Source of the DNA: HGM04593 sp964458275
Lineage (GTDB): Bacteria; Bacteroidota; Bacteroidia; Bacteroidales; Bacteroidaceae
Direction of reading: 5' to 3'
NCBI GenBank assembly: GCA_964458275.1
Contig: CAYWIE010000035.1
Span: forward strand, 1-27,263
DNA: 27,263 bases
The notes below the pieces were generated by a model that did not search any database, was not told the origin of the DNA, and saw nothing but the letters and a program-made list of their open reading frames with translations. A program made the position numbers and the translations under genes. Numbering within the stretch: the first letter of the stretch is position 1; each line of letters starts with the position of its first letter. Below are positions 6,438-13,633 of the stretch, in pieces.

Positions 6438-8651
6438 ATGTCCCGATTATCAGTTTTTTCACAAGATGAAAAAAGTATTCTCAAAGCATTGTGCCGTAAG
6501 TTGAGGGGAGAAGGGCAAGAAAAAATCACATTTTCTGATTTCAAGTTCCTGAAATCATACTTCGACCGTGCGACAAATGAAGGAAAAATAGGTGCAAACA
6601 GCTTCGGGTTGAATCCGATATTACTCGACCTGAAGACGGCTCTTGTCGTTACAGAAGAGATTGGACACAAGCGCGAAATAATAATCAGTATTCTGCTTAA
6701 CAGATGCCTGAAATCAGGAATCATATCAATGCAGGAGATTGCCGAAAGATTCGGCAGCAATGTAAACAATATACTCACAAGCCTTGTGAAGATTAACGGG
6801 CTGTATGCAAAGAGCCCGACTGTGGAGAGCGAGAATTTCCGCAACCTGCTGCTCTCCTTTGCCAACGACATGCGTATAATACTCATTATGATTGCCGACA
6901 GGCTTGTGCTTATGCGCCACATAGCCGACAGCGACAATGAGGAAGCACGTTTGCAGGTGTCTCACGAGGCATCGAAACTGTATGTGCCTCTTGCTCACAA
7001 ACTCGGTTTCTACAAAATGAAGTCAGAGCTCGAAGATCTTGTCATCAAATATACAGAACCTGAGGTGTATGCCGAACTGAGCCGGAAACTCGAAGAGACT
7101 GCTGCATCGCGCGAGGACTACATGAAGAACTTCATCCACCCGATTGAGAAGGCTCTTAAGAGCAACCCGCACATAAAATACCGCATAAAGGGACGTACAA
7201 AATCCATTCACTCCATCTGGCAAAAGATGAAACGCCAGAAACGCCCCTTCGAAGGCATATATGACATATTTGCCATAAGAATAATCATTGACAGCGAACC
7301 GGCAAATGAAAAGAGCGAATGTTGGCAAGTGTATTCTCTTGTTACAGACATGTACACGCCTAACCCCCATCGTCTGCGCGACTGGCTATCCGTGCCTAAG
7401 ACCAATGGCTATGAGTCGTTGCACACAACCGTTATGGGACCCGAAGGACGATGGGTGGAGGTGCAGATACGAACCGAGCGCATGGATATAATCGCCGAAC
7501 ACGGTCTTGCTGCACACTGGCGCTACAAGGGGGTGAAGAGCGAAAAGGGTCTAGACAGCCTGCTGGCATCAATCCGCGATACTCTTGAACATATAGCCGA
7601 AGAGGATGTTTCGGATACCAAATTCAAAATGGAACTCTACAAGGACGACATATTTGTGTTTACTCCTAAGGGCGACCTGTTCCATCTGCCTAAAGGGGCT
7701 ACTATCCTCGACTTTGCTTTCTGCATACACACCGGAGTGGGCAGCCGCTGTACCGGCGCACTCGTCAACGGGCGCAATGTTCCTTTGAAGCATGTCCTCA
7801 ACAATGGCGACCAAGTGGAAATTGTTACCTCGAACAGCCAGACGCCTAAGGCTGCATGGTTGAAGATTGTACAGACTTCGCGTGCAAGAGCCAAGATAAG
7901 GCAGGCTCTTAAGGATATTGGGGCACGTCAGGCTGCCCTCGCCCGCGAGACTCTGGAGAGGAAATTCAAGAACCACAAGGTTGAGTTTGATGAGAGGGAG
8001 ATTGACCGCCTTGTCCGCAAGATGGGATTCAAGCGCTTGACCGACTTCTACCAACAGGTTGCCGACGGATTCATTGATGTTTCAGATGTGTTACAGAGAT
8101 ACAAGGATATGCTCGCAGGAGATGCTGCGCCGACTGAAGCTATCCACAGTGCGCAGGATTTTACACTTAACAATGAGCCCGAAAGAATAGGTTCAGGAGA
8201 CATTCTTGTTATAGAGAACAACCTTAAGGGCGTTGACTATAAATTCGCGAAATGCTGCACACCTATCTTCGGCGACGAAATTTTCGGTTTTGTAACCATA
8301 AGCAACGGCATTTCCATTCACCGTAAGGATTGCAGCAATGCACGCGAGTTGCGCGAACGTTACCCGTGGCGTGTAATAGAGGCAAGATGGAGCGACAGAG
8401 ACAAGAACGGCAATAGGCTCTATGCGGTAAACCTGCGCATTGTGGGACACGACGACATAGGCATTGTTACTAACGTTACATCTGTAATTTCACAGGAAAA
8501 GGATGTTATCCTGAGAAGCATCAATATTGATTCGCACGATTCGCTGTTTTCGGGAACACTGACACTGCTCATTGATGAGTATAGCCGTCTCAGCAAGATT
8601 GTACGCAAGATTGAGGGCATCAAAGGAATCAAGCAGGTGATAAGGTTGTAA
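6438..8651 (+). CDS. relA: RelA/SpoT family (p)ppGpp synthetase with inactive HD hydrolase domain
   Basis: 737 residues. It makes (p)ppGpp from ATP and GDP or GTP, the alarmone of the stringent response. Order of domains: degenerate HD hydrolase region (about 20-200), synthetase (about 240-365), TGS (about 403-465), zinc-finger-like cysteine region (FAKCCTPIFGDEI...HRKDC), and C-terminal ACT. The synthetase is intact: GRTKSIHSIWQKM (252-264), DIFAIRII with Asp276, GYESLHTTV (324-332) and EVQIRT (341-346). The hydrolase site is not: the canonical ALLHDVVEDT reads ILLNRCLKSG (about 85-94), replacing His, Asp, Glu and Asp, and the later DRLHNMR reads DRLVLMR (153-159). It is therefore probably a synthesis-only RelA-type enzyme, and a separate bifunctional Rel or SpoT should exist elsewhere to degrade the alarmone. 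It is transcribed alone, between its own promoter and a strong hairpin. The symbol relA is chosen by that logic, not by orthology to the E. coli gene. Confidence 0.93.
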   Translation: MSRLSVFSQDEKSILKALCRKLRGEGQEKITFSDFKFLKSYFDRATNEGKIGANSFGLNPILLDLKTALVVTEEIGHKREIIISILLNRCLKSGIISMQEIAERFGSNVNNILTSLVKINGLYAKSPTVESENFRNLLLSFANDMRIILIMIADRLVLMRHIADSDNEEARLQVSHEASKLYVPLAHKLGFYKMKSELEDLVIKYTEPEVYAELSRKLEETAASREDYMKNFIHPIEKALKSNPHIKYRIKGRTKSIHSIWQKMKRQKRPFEGIYDIFAIRIIIDSEPANEKSECWQVYSLVTDMYTPNPHRLRDWLSVPKTNGYESLHTTVMGPEGRWVEVQIRTERMDIIAEHGLAAHWRYKGVKSEKGLDSLLASIRDTLEHIAEEDVSDTKFKMELYKDDIFVFTPKGDLFHLPKGATILDFAFCIHTGVGSRCTGALVNGRNVPLKHVLNNGDQVEIVTSNSQTPKAAWLKIVQTSRARAKIRQALKDIGARQAALARETLERKFKNHKVEFDEREIDRLVRKMGFKRLTDFYQQVADGFIDVSDVLQRYKDMLAGDAAPTEAIHSAQDFTLNNEPERIGSGDILVIENNLKGVDYKFAKCCTPIFGDEIFGFVTISNGISIHRKDCSNARELRERYPWRVIEARWSDRDKNGNRLYAVNLRIVGHDDIGIVTNVTSVISQEKDVILRSINIDSHDSLFSGTLTLLIDEYSRLSKIVRKIEGIKGIKQVIRL

Positions 8652-8666
8652 ATCCTTATTAATGAT

Positions 8667-8730
8667 GTATTACCAATCAATCCGGGCTGAACTTTCAAAG
8701 AGAAGTTCAGCCCGGATTGATTGGTAATAC
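8667..8730. terminator. Bidirectional hairpin terminator, perfect 28-bp stem
   Basis: Arms 8667-8694 and 8703-8730 are perfect reverse complements over 28 bases with an 8-base loop. It lies between the convergent relA and S41-protease genes and can serve both. The core is G/C-rich (CCGGGCTGAACTT) and there is no clear T-tract after it. Confidence 0.75.
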
Positions 8731-8790
8731 TGACCGGTTGGCGGCAGCAATAAATTTCTATATGTTTCTTTGTGGGTGAATGTCGCGCAT

Positions 8791-10398
8791 CTACTCTTCG
8801 GGAGCCTTAGGGAATGACTCTCCTGATTCGAGCACCTCTAAGGCTTTAAGGACTGTGGGGTCGAATGTGTTTATATACTTCACATGTTCGAGCATTCCCT
8901 GAATGTCGTATATGATGTTTGCATATATGTTGCGCTCGATAAGCTTGCGGGACTTCATAATGCTGTTATATCTGCGCTTAAGCCCCTTACCGTCGGCAAA
9001 GACTACAAACTCGTCGAGAAGCGGTTGCGATTGCAGGTGAGCGAGCATATCTTCCCATCCTTCGAATTCGGAAAGCTGTTTGCGGTGTGCATCGCTGTAA
9101 CGCAGACAGAATTGCGAGATAAGACGCTTGGAGAGTGCCTGAGAGTAGTAGGATGTAACATCCGTTGTGTCTGAAGAGACAAAGATGTCGGGCATGATGC
9201 CTCCGCCACCGTAGACGGTACGTCCCAAACGGGTTTTATAGACAAGGGTGTCATTCTGGTGTATGCTGTCCTGCGAGAAGAATTCTCCGCGTTCGTAGCG
9301 ATTGACAATGTCCATTTCGTACTCTTCGTTGTCGCCTTTTGTGTATGGCTTCTGTATACAGCGTCCTGAGGGTGTGTAGTAACGGGCTATGGTAAGGCGC
9401 ACTGCGGAGCCGTCCTCGAATTCGAATGGTTGCTGTACAAGACCTTTGCCGAATGTGCGGCGTCCGATGATTGTTCCGCGGTCGTTGTCCTGTATCGTTC
9501 CGGCAAATATTTCACTTGCCGATGCCGATCTCTCGTCGGTGAGAACAACAATCGGTGTCTCTTTGAAGTTTCCATTGCCATCGGCATACTCCACTACCTT
9601 AGGATGGTGCTCGCCCTCTGTGTAGACTATCATGTCTCCCTTTTGCAGGAACTCGTTTGCCATTTGCAGGGCTATGCCCATCCAGCCGCCTCCGTTGCCG
9701 CGAAGGTCTATTATTACGCCTTCGCTTCCTTTGTATGCGAAGCGGACGAGCGCCATCATAAGTTCGGCAAATGTGTTTTCGGCGAAACGGTCTACCTGCA
9801 CATATCCCCATTTGTCATTAATGATATATGCAGCTTCGATGCTGTGAAGGGGGATGTTGTCGCGGGTAATGGTGAAGTCTATGAGCTCTTTTTCGCCGTA
9901 ACGCTTTACTCCTATCTTTACGTCTGTTCCCTTAGGACCTTTGAGCTTGCGCATTGCTGCATCGTTGGTACATACTTTACCTACGAAGAGGGTGTCGTTG
10001 ATGGTTACTATGCGGTCGCCGGGCAAAAGACCGACCTTCTCGGATGGACCTTTGCGTATTACTTCGTTGATGTGTATTGTGTCGTCCTGAATGATGAACC
10101 TTATGCCTATTCCGCTGAAACTGCTCTTGAGGTCGGCATTCGTCGCTTCGAGGTCTTTCGCCGGAATGTAGGTGCTGTGCGGGTCGAGCTCTGTGAGAAC
10201 TTTGGGCATGGTCTTCTCTATAATCTCTTCCATGCTTATGGAATCGACGTAGCTGCTGTGAACGAGCTGCATCAGTTCGTCTACTTTGTTGAAACTGTAG
10301 AAGACTCTTTCGATACTCTCTTTCTTTGATATATATACTCCTATGAGCGCTCCCACCAGCATTGTGAGGAGGTATAGCGTTGGCTGATATTTTTTCAT
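8791..10398 (-). CDS. S41 family C-terminal processing protease
   Basis: 535 residues from the ATG at 10398 (MKKYQPTLYLLTMLVG); an ATG 27 bases upstream would overlap the dCMP deaminase gene by 20 bases and is possible, but an AGGA precedes the chosen ATG and the shorter form begins with a normal leader. The N-terminal hydrophobic stretch is a signal anchor, so the protease faces the periplasm. A PDZ domain (about residues 85-170, with GIGIRFIIQDD and GLLPGDRIVTINDT) precedes the S41 core: DLRGNGGG, then DERSASASEIFAG and TFGKGLVQ. The spacing of Ser293, Asp304 and Lys318 matches the Ser-Asp-Lys set of E. coli Prc (430, 441, 455). It cuts proteins near their C-termini, probably for envelope processing or quality control. 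Last gene of the four-gene operon that starts with the M3 peptidase. Confidence 0.92.
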   Translation of the reverse strand: MKKYQPTLYLLTMLVGALIGVYISKKESIERVFYSFNKVDELMQLVHSSYVDSISMEEIIEKTMPKVLTELDPHSTYIPAKDLEATNADLKSSFSGIGIRFIIQDDTIHINEVIRKGPSEKVGLLPGDRIVTINDTLFVGKVCTNDAAMRKLKGPKGTDVKIGVKRYGEKELIDFTITRDNIPLHSIEAAYIINDKWGYVQVDRFAENTFAELMMALVRFAYKGSEGVIIDLRGNGGGWMGIALQMANEFLQKGDMIVYTEGEHHPKVVEYADGNGNFKETPIVVLTDERSASASEIFAGTIQDNDRGTIIGRRTFGKGLVQQPFEFEDGSAVRLTIARYYTPSGRCIQKPYTKGDNEEYEMDIVNRYERGEFFSQDSIHQNDTLVYKTRLGRTVYGGGGIMPDIFVSSDTTDVTSYYSQALSKRLISQFCLRYSDAHRKQLSEFEGWEDMLAHLQSQPLLDEFVVFADGKGLKRRYNSIMKSRKLIERNIYANIIYDIQGMLEHVKYINTFDPTVLKALEVLESGESFPKAPEE

Positions 10399-10405
10399 GT
10401 TCCTG

Positions 10406-10846
10406 TTACTTTGATTCTTCTCCACTGTTCAAGATGACTTCTATGCCGGCTCTTCTTAGCAGGTCTATTCCATCGGTGAGCCTGTACTCTTCGCTGTATA
10501 CAACTCTCTTGATGCCTGCCTGTATTATGAGCTTGGCACACTCTATGCATGGTGAGGATGTAACGTAGAGTGTGGCTCCGTCGCTGTTGTTGCCCGAACG
10601 GGCTATCTTGGTTATAGCGTTTGCTTCGGCGTGGAGTACGTAAGGTTTTGTGAGACCGTTCTCGTCCTCGCAGATGTTTTCAAAGCCTGACGGGGTTCCG
10701 TTGTAGCCGTCCGAGATAATCATTTTGTCTTTTACTATGATTGCGCCTACCTGACGGCGTTTGCAGTATGAGTTTTCTGCCCATATTTGTGCCATGCGTA
10801 TGTAGCGTGAGTCGAGTTCAAACTGTTTTTTATCTGTCTCTTCCAT
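10406..10846 (-). CDS. dCMP deaminase (ComEB family)
   Basis: 146 residues. It converts dCMP to dUMP, feeding thymidylate synthesis. The zinc site is complete: HAE with His72 and catalytic Glu74, and PCIEC with Cys100 and Cys103. An N-terminal YCKRRQVGAIIVKD and the substrate-binding YNGTPSG are typical of this family and of the competence protein ComEB; length is normal. Cytoplasmic. It lies 5 bases after the DUF4847 lipoprotein gene and 7 bases before the chosen start of the S41 protease, so it is part of one transcript although the functions are unrelated. Confidence 0.93.
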   Translation of the reverse strand: MEETDKKQFELDSRYIRMAQIWAENSYCKRRQVGAIIVKDKMIISDGYNGTPSGFENICEDENGLTKPYVLHAEANAITKIARSGNNSDGATLYVTSSPCIECAKLIIQAGIKRVVYSEEYRLTDGIDLLRRAGIEVILNSGEESK

Positions 10847-10851
10847 GTTGC

Positions 10852-11262
10852 CTATTTGTTATGAAATTGCATATATCTGTTTTTTTGCACCTGTATCTGA
10901 AGGTAGTTGGCGTCGCCTTCGTAATGCTGCGCCTCCTTGAGTATCCTTTCTATTTTTTGCGCTATCGTGTCGCCGCTGATTGTGCCGTTGCTGACTCCCA
11001 CTTTGCTGCATCTGAATGTGCGCTTTTTTGCATCGGCTTGCCAATAGCCGGTGATGGCGGCGCCGCTTCGTGTGGTTACGCTGAAGGTGGCATCGTAGAA
11101 TTGAAGCACGTATGCCGAATTGCCGGGGACACGTCTGTCTCCTTCGTTGAAGAAGGAGAGCTTCCACGGATGGTTCAGGAATATGTCGGTGAGGCTGTCG
11201 CCGGAGTCGCACGACAGCAGGGTGGTGAGTGTGAGGATTATTATAAAAAACCTTTTTTTCAT
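10852..11262 (-). CDS. DUF4847 family small lipoprotein
   Basis: 136 residues from the ATG at 11262 (MKKRFFIIILTLTTLLSC). The leader ends in a lipobox, LLSC, with Cys18 as the acylated residue, followed by DSGD. The mature part is a small beta-rich domain (PWKLSFFNEGDRRVPG, YVLQFYDATFSVTTRSG, AAITGYWQADAKKRTF) like the DUF4847 family seen in Bacteroidales. No function is known. The ATG overlaps the stop of the M3 peptidase gene as ATGA, which suggests translational coupling and sets the start; a start four codons earlier would overlap further. Confidence 0.8.
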   Translation of the reverse strand: MKKRFFIIILTLTTLLSCDSGDSLTDIFLNHPWKLSFFNEGDRRVPGNSAYVLQFYDATFSVTTRSGAAITGYWQADAKKRTFRCSKVGVSNGTISGDTIAQKIERILKEAQHYEGDANYLQIQVQKNRYMQFHNK

Positions 11263-13310
11263 AAATGGGGGCATATTGTTTCTATTCCGTCACGTTTGAG
11301 CAGGGCGTCGAGTCGGGGAACGCTGCCACGGAACCTTTTATAGAGTGTCATGGGATGTTCGCTGTTTCCGCACGCAAGGATGTTGTCGCGGAACGATTGG
11401 GCAACTTTGGTGGAGAATACTCCATCTTCCATAAATACTGAAAAGGCGTCTGCATCGAGCATCTCTGCCCATTTGTAGCTGTAATAGCCGGCTGAGTACC
11501 CGCCTGACATTATGTGGCTGAATTTGGGGGTTATTCCTGTGGCTGCTATCTGCGGCAACAGATTTAATGAGGCTGTCGCGAGGTGCTCGTATGCAAGCAC
11601 TTCGCCGTCGAATGGCTGCGATATGTTGTGCCATGCCTGGTCTATCAGTCCTAATCCTACCTGCCGTATGCAGTTGTATCCTACTTTGAAGTTGCGCGCT
11701 TCGTCGGTTTTCTTCAGAAGTTCCTCCGGAATGGTCTCGCCTGTCTTGTAGTGGAACGCAAAAGTGTTGAGGAACTCTTTACGTGTGGTGAAGTTCTCCA
11801 TTATCTGCGAGGGCAGTTCAACAAAATCCCACAATACTTCGGGACTGCACAGGCTCTTGTATGTAACATCGGAGAAGATTCCGTGCAGGCAGTGGCCGAA
11901 TTCGTGCAGCAGGGTGTTTACCTCGTCTATGGTAAGCAGAGCCGGTTTGTCTGCCGTCGGTCTTGTGGCATTGGTCGTAAGGGTTACATGCGGACGGTGG
12001 TCTGTGCCGTCGTTGTCTTTGTACTGTCCTTTTATGGAATCCATCCATGCGCCCGAACGTTTGCCCTTGCGCGGGAAAAAGTCGCAGTAGAGCAGGGCAA
12101 GGTAACGGCCGTCGTAGTCGTACACCTCATATACTTTTACATCGGGGTGATACACCGGAATATCGTCGTTCTTGCGGAATGTTATTCCATAGAGACGTGT
12201 CGCAAGGTTGGTTATCCCATGGAATACATTGTCGAGCGAGAGGTATGGACGAAGCATTTCGTCGTTTATGTCATGCTTCTTCTGCTTCAGCTTTTCGGAG
12301 TAGTAGAAGAAATCCCACGGCATCATTTCGAACTGCTTGCCCTCTATTTCGCGTGCAAGCGCTCTTATCTCGTCCACTTCGCGGCGTGCTGTGGGAAGAT
12401 AGGACCATGTGAGGCGACCCAACAGTGAGAATACAGAATCGGGGGTCTGTGCCATGCGTCCCGATGTGATATACTCTGAATATGTGGAGTAACCGAGAAG
12501 ATTGGCAAGTTCGAGACGGGTGTTCACTATCTGTACCACTATTGCACGGTTGTCATGCTTGTCGCCTTTTGCTCCCAGCGAACTGTATGCCATATAAAGT
12601 TCTTTACGCAGTTCGCGGTTTGTGCTGAAGGTGAGGAATGGTATGTAGCTCGGCCGGTGAAGTGTGAATATCCACCCCTCCTTGCCTTGCTCCTTTGCCA
12701 TTTCTGCCGCTGTTTCAATTGCTCCTTCGGGCAGCCCTGCAAGTTGCGACGGGTCGGTTATATGCATTGTGTATGCATCGGTCTCGTTGAGACTGTTCTC
12801 CTGAAATTTCAGCTCCAGTTTGTTAAGAGACTGTGTCAGTTCCCGATACTTTTCCTTCTGTCCGGGCGTGAGATTGGCACCGGCGCGTTCAAAGCTCTTG
12901 TAGGTTGTCTCTACAAGTCTGCGCTGTTCGACGGTCAATCCATCGCATTGCGATTCGTAAACAGCCTTTATGCGCGCAAAAAGATGCTCATTCAGATAGA
13001 TGTTGTTGTTGTGCTCGGTGAGGAGCGTGTATGCCTCTTCGGATATTTTTTGAAGTTCGGCGCTGTGGCACGAATTCATGTATGTGCCGAGCACACTTGT
13101 TACTCGCGCGAGTATCTCTCCGCATTGGTCGAGGGCATGGATGGTATTCTCGAAGTCTGGCAGATTCCTGTTGTTTGTTATTGCTTCGATTTCACTGTTC
13201 TCAGCTTTTATTCCTTCGTTTATTGCCGGAAGTATATGCTGCAATTCTATCCTGTCGAACGGTATTGCTTCGAACGGGGTTGTATATGATGTCAAAAACG
13301 GGTTATTCAT
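11259..13310 (-). CDS. M3 family metallopeptidase (oligopeptidase / peptidyl-dipeptidase Dcp type)
   Basis: 683 residues. Zinc peptidase of the thimet oligopeptidase clan that degrades short peptides, often releasing dipeptides from the C-terminus. The zinc motif HEFGH is at residues 469-473, in TLLHEFGHCLHGIFSDV, followed by the third ligand region ELPSQIMENF. The C-terminal SGGYSAGYYSYKWAEMLDADAF is the usual substrate-binding segment of the family. No signal peptide is visible, so it is probably cytoplasmic. It is the first gene of the operon with the DUF4847 lipoprotein, dCMP deaminase and S41 protease, with a promoter 46-77 bases upstream. Confidence 0.93.
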   Translation of the reverse strand: MNNPFLTSYTTPFEAIPFDRIELQHILPAINEGIKAENSEIEAITNNRNLPDFENTIHALDQCGEILARVTSVLGTYMNSCHSAELQKISEEAYTLLTEHNNNIYLNEHLFARIKAVYESQCDGLTVEQRRLVETTYKSFERAGANLTPGQKEKYRELTQSLNKLELKFQENSLNETDAYTMHITDPSQLAGLPEGAIETAAEMAKEQGKEGWIFTLHRPSYIPFLTFSTNRELRKELYMAYSSLGAKGDKHDNRAIVVQIVNTRLELANLLGYSTYSEYITSGRMAQTPDSVFSLLGRLTWSYLPTARREVDEIRALAREIEGKQFEMMPWDFFYYSEKLKQKKHDINDEMLRPYLSLDNVFHGITNLATRLYGITFRKNDDIPVYHPDVKVYEVYDYDGRYLALLYCDFFPRKGKRSGAWMDSIKGQYKDNDGTDHRPHVTLTTNATRPTADKPALLTIDEVNTLLHEFGHCLHGIFSDVTYKSLCSPEVLWDFVELPSQIMENFTTRKEFLNTFAFHYKTGETIPEELLKKTDEARNFKVGYNCIRQVGLGLIDQAWHNISQPFDGEVLAYEHLATASLNLLPQIAATGITPKFSHIMSGGYSAGYYSYKWAEMLDADAFSVFMEDGVFSTKVAQSFRDNILACGNSEHPMTLYKRFRGSVPRLDALLKRDGIETICPHL

Positions 13311-13331
13311 ACTCTTTTGTTAATGTTACAT

Positions 13332-13345
13332 TCGCGCTCGCGCGA
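13332..13345 (-). other. Hairpin at the 5' end of the M3 operon leader
   Basis: On the transcript TCGCG-CGAG-CGCGA forms a 5-bp stem with a 4-base loop, only a few bases after the predicted transcription start (about 13349). It is strikingly G/C-rich in an A/T-rich leader. It could protect the 5' end; the short stem makes this modest. Confidence 0.35.
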
Positions 13346-13355
13346 TTGAGACTTG

Positions 13356-13387
13356 CAAAGATAATTAATTGTGTCGTGTTTTTCAAA
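13356..13387 (-). promoter_or_regulatory. Promoter of the M3 peptidase operon
   Basis: On the minus strand TTTG (13387-13384) is followed after 20 bases by TATCTTTG (13363-13356), a full match to the Bacteroidota -33/-7 promoter. Transcription should start near 13349, leaving a leader of about 40 bases before the ATG at 13310. Confidence 0.75.
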
Positions 13388-13554
13388 CATGCTCGGCATT
13401 TTTCGAGCATTTCGGTCTGCATGTGCTGATATAACAATGCCGGCATGTGAATTTCTGTTATCACTTCCTTTTTTATGAAGAATTTTGCGATGTGATTAGA
13501 AACTGTTTGAATTTCATTGGAAACTGTTTCTATTTCCATAAAAAAACATCTTTC

Positions 13555-13586
13555 TTTCTTTAATTCGAAAAAAAATGATAACTTTG
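13555..13586 (+). promoter_or_regulatory. Promoter of the ileS operon
   Basis: TAACTTTG at 13579-13586 matches the -7 consensus. TTTC at 13555-13558, 20 bases upstream, is a three-of-four match to the -33 TTTG. The leader before the ATG at 13634 is A-rich and looks unstructured; no T-box antiterminator is present. Confidence 0.6.
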
Positions 13587-13633
13587 CGAATCTTAAAAGA
13601 AAAACAACAATTTATTAAAGAAAAACATAGAAA

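Larger units (their letters stand above)
13311..13633. other. Divergent intergenic region between the M3 operon and ileS
   Basis: A 323-base A/T-rich spacer with no convincing gene. It holds the M3 promoter (13387-13356), the ileS promoter (13555-13586), a G/C-rich hairpin in the M3 leader (13332-13345), a small inverted repeat (ATGCTCG at 13389-13395 and CGAGCAT at 13404-13410), and two imperfect tandem copies of a 21-base unit beginning GAAACTGTTT (13499 and 13520). Confidence 0.6.

Noticed and set aside
9430..10329. 299-codon plus-strand frame opposite the S41 protease
   Set aside because: Antisense shadow of a well-recognised gene; cysteine- and valine-rich with no family features.
12555..13289. 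244-codon plus-strand frame opposite the M3 peptidase
   Set aside because: Antisense shadow; the M3 gene with its HEFGH motif is certain.
13303..13539. Possible 78-residue protein on the minus strand upstream of the M3 peptidase
   Set aside because: It contains the M3 promoter and its leader hairpin and overlaps the M3 start; the repeated ETVSN comes from the 21-base tandem repeat.
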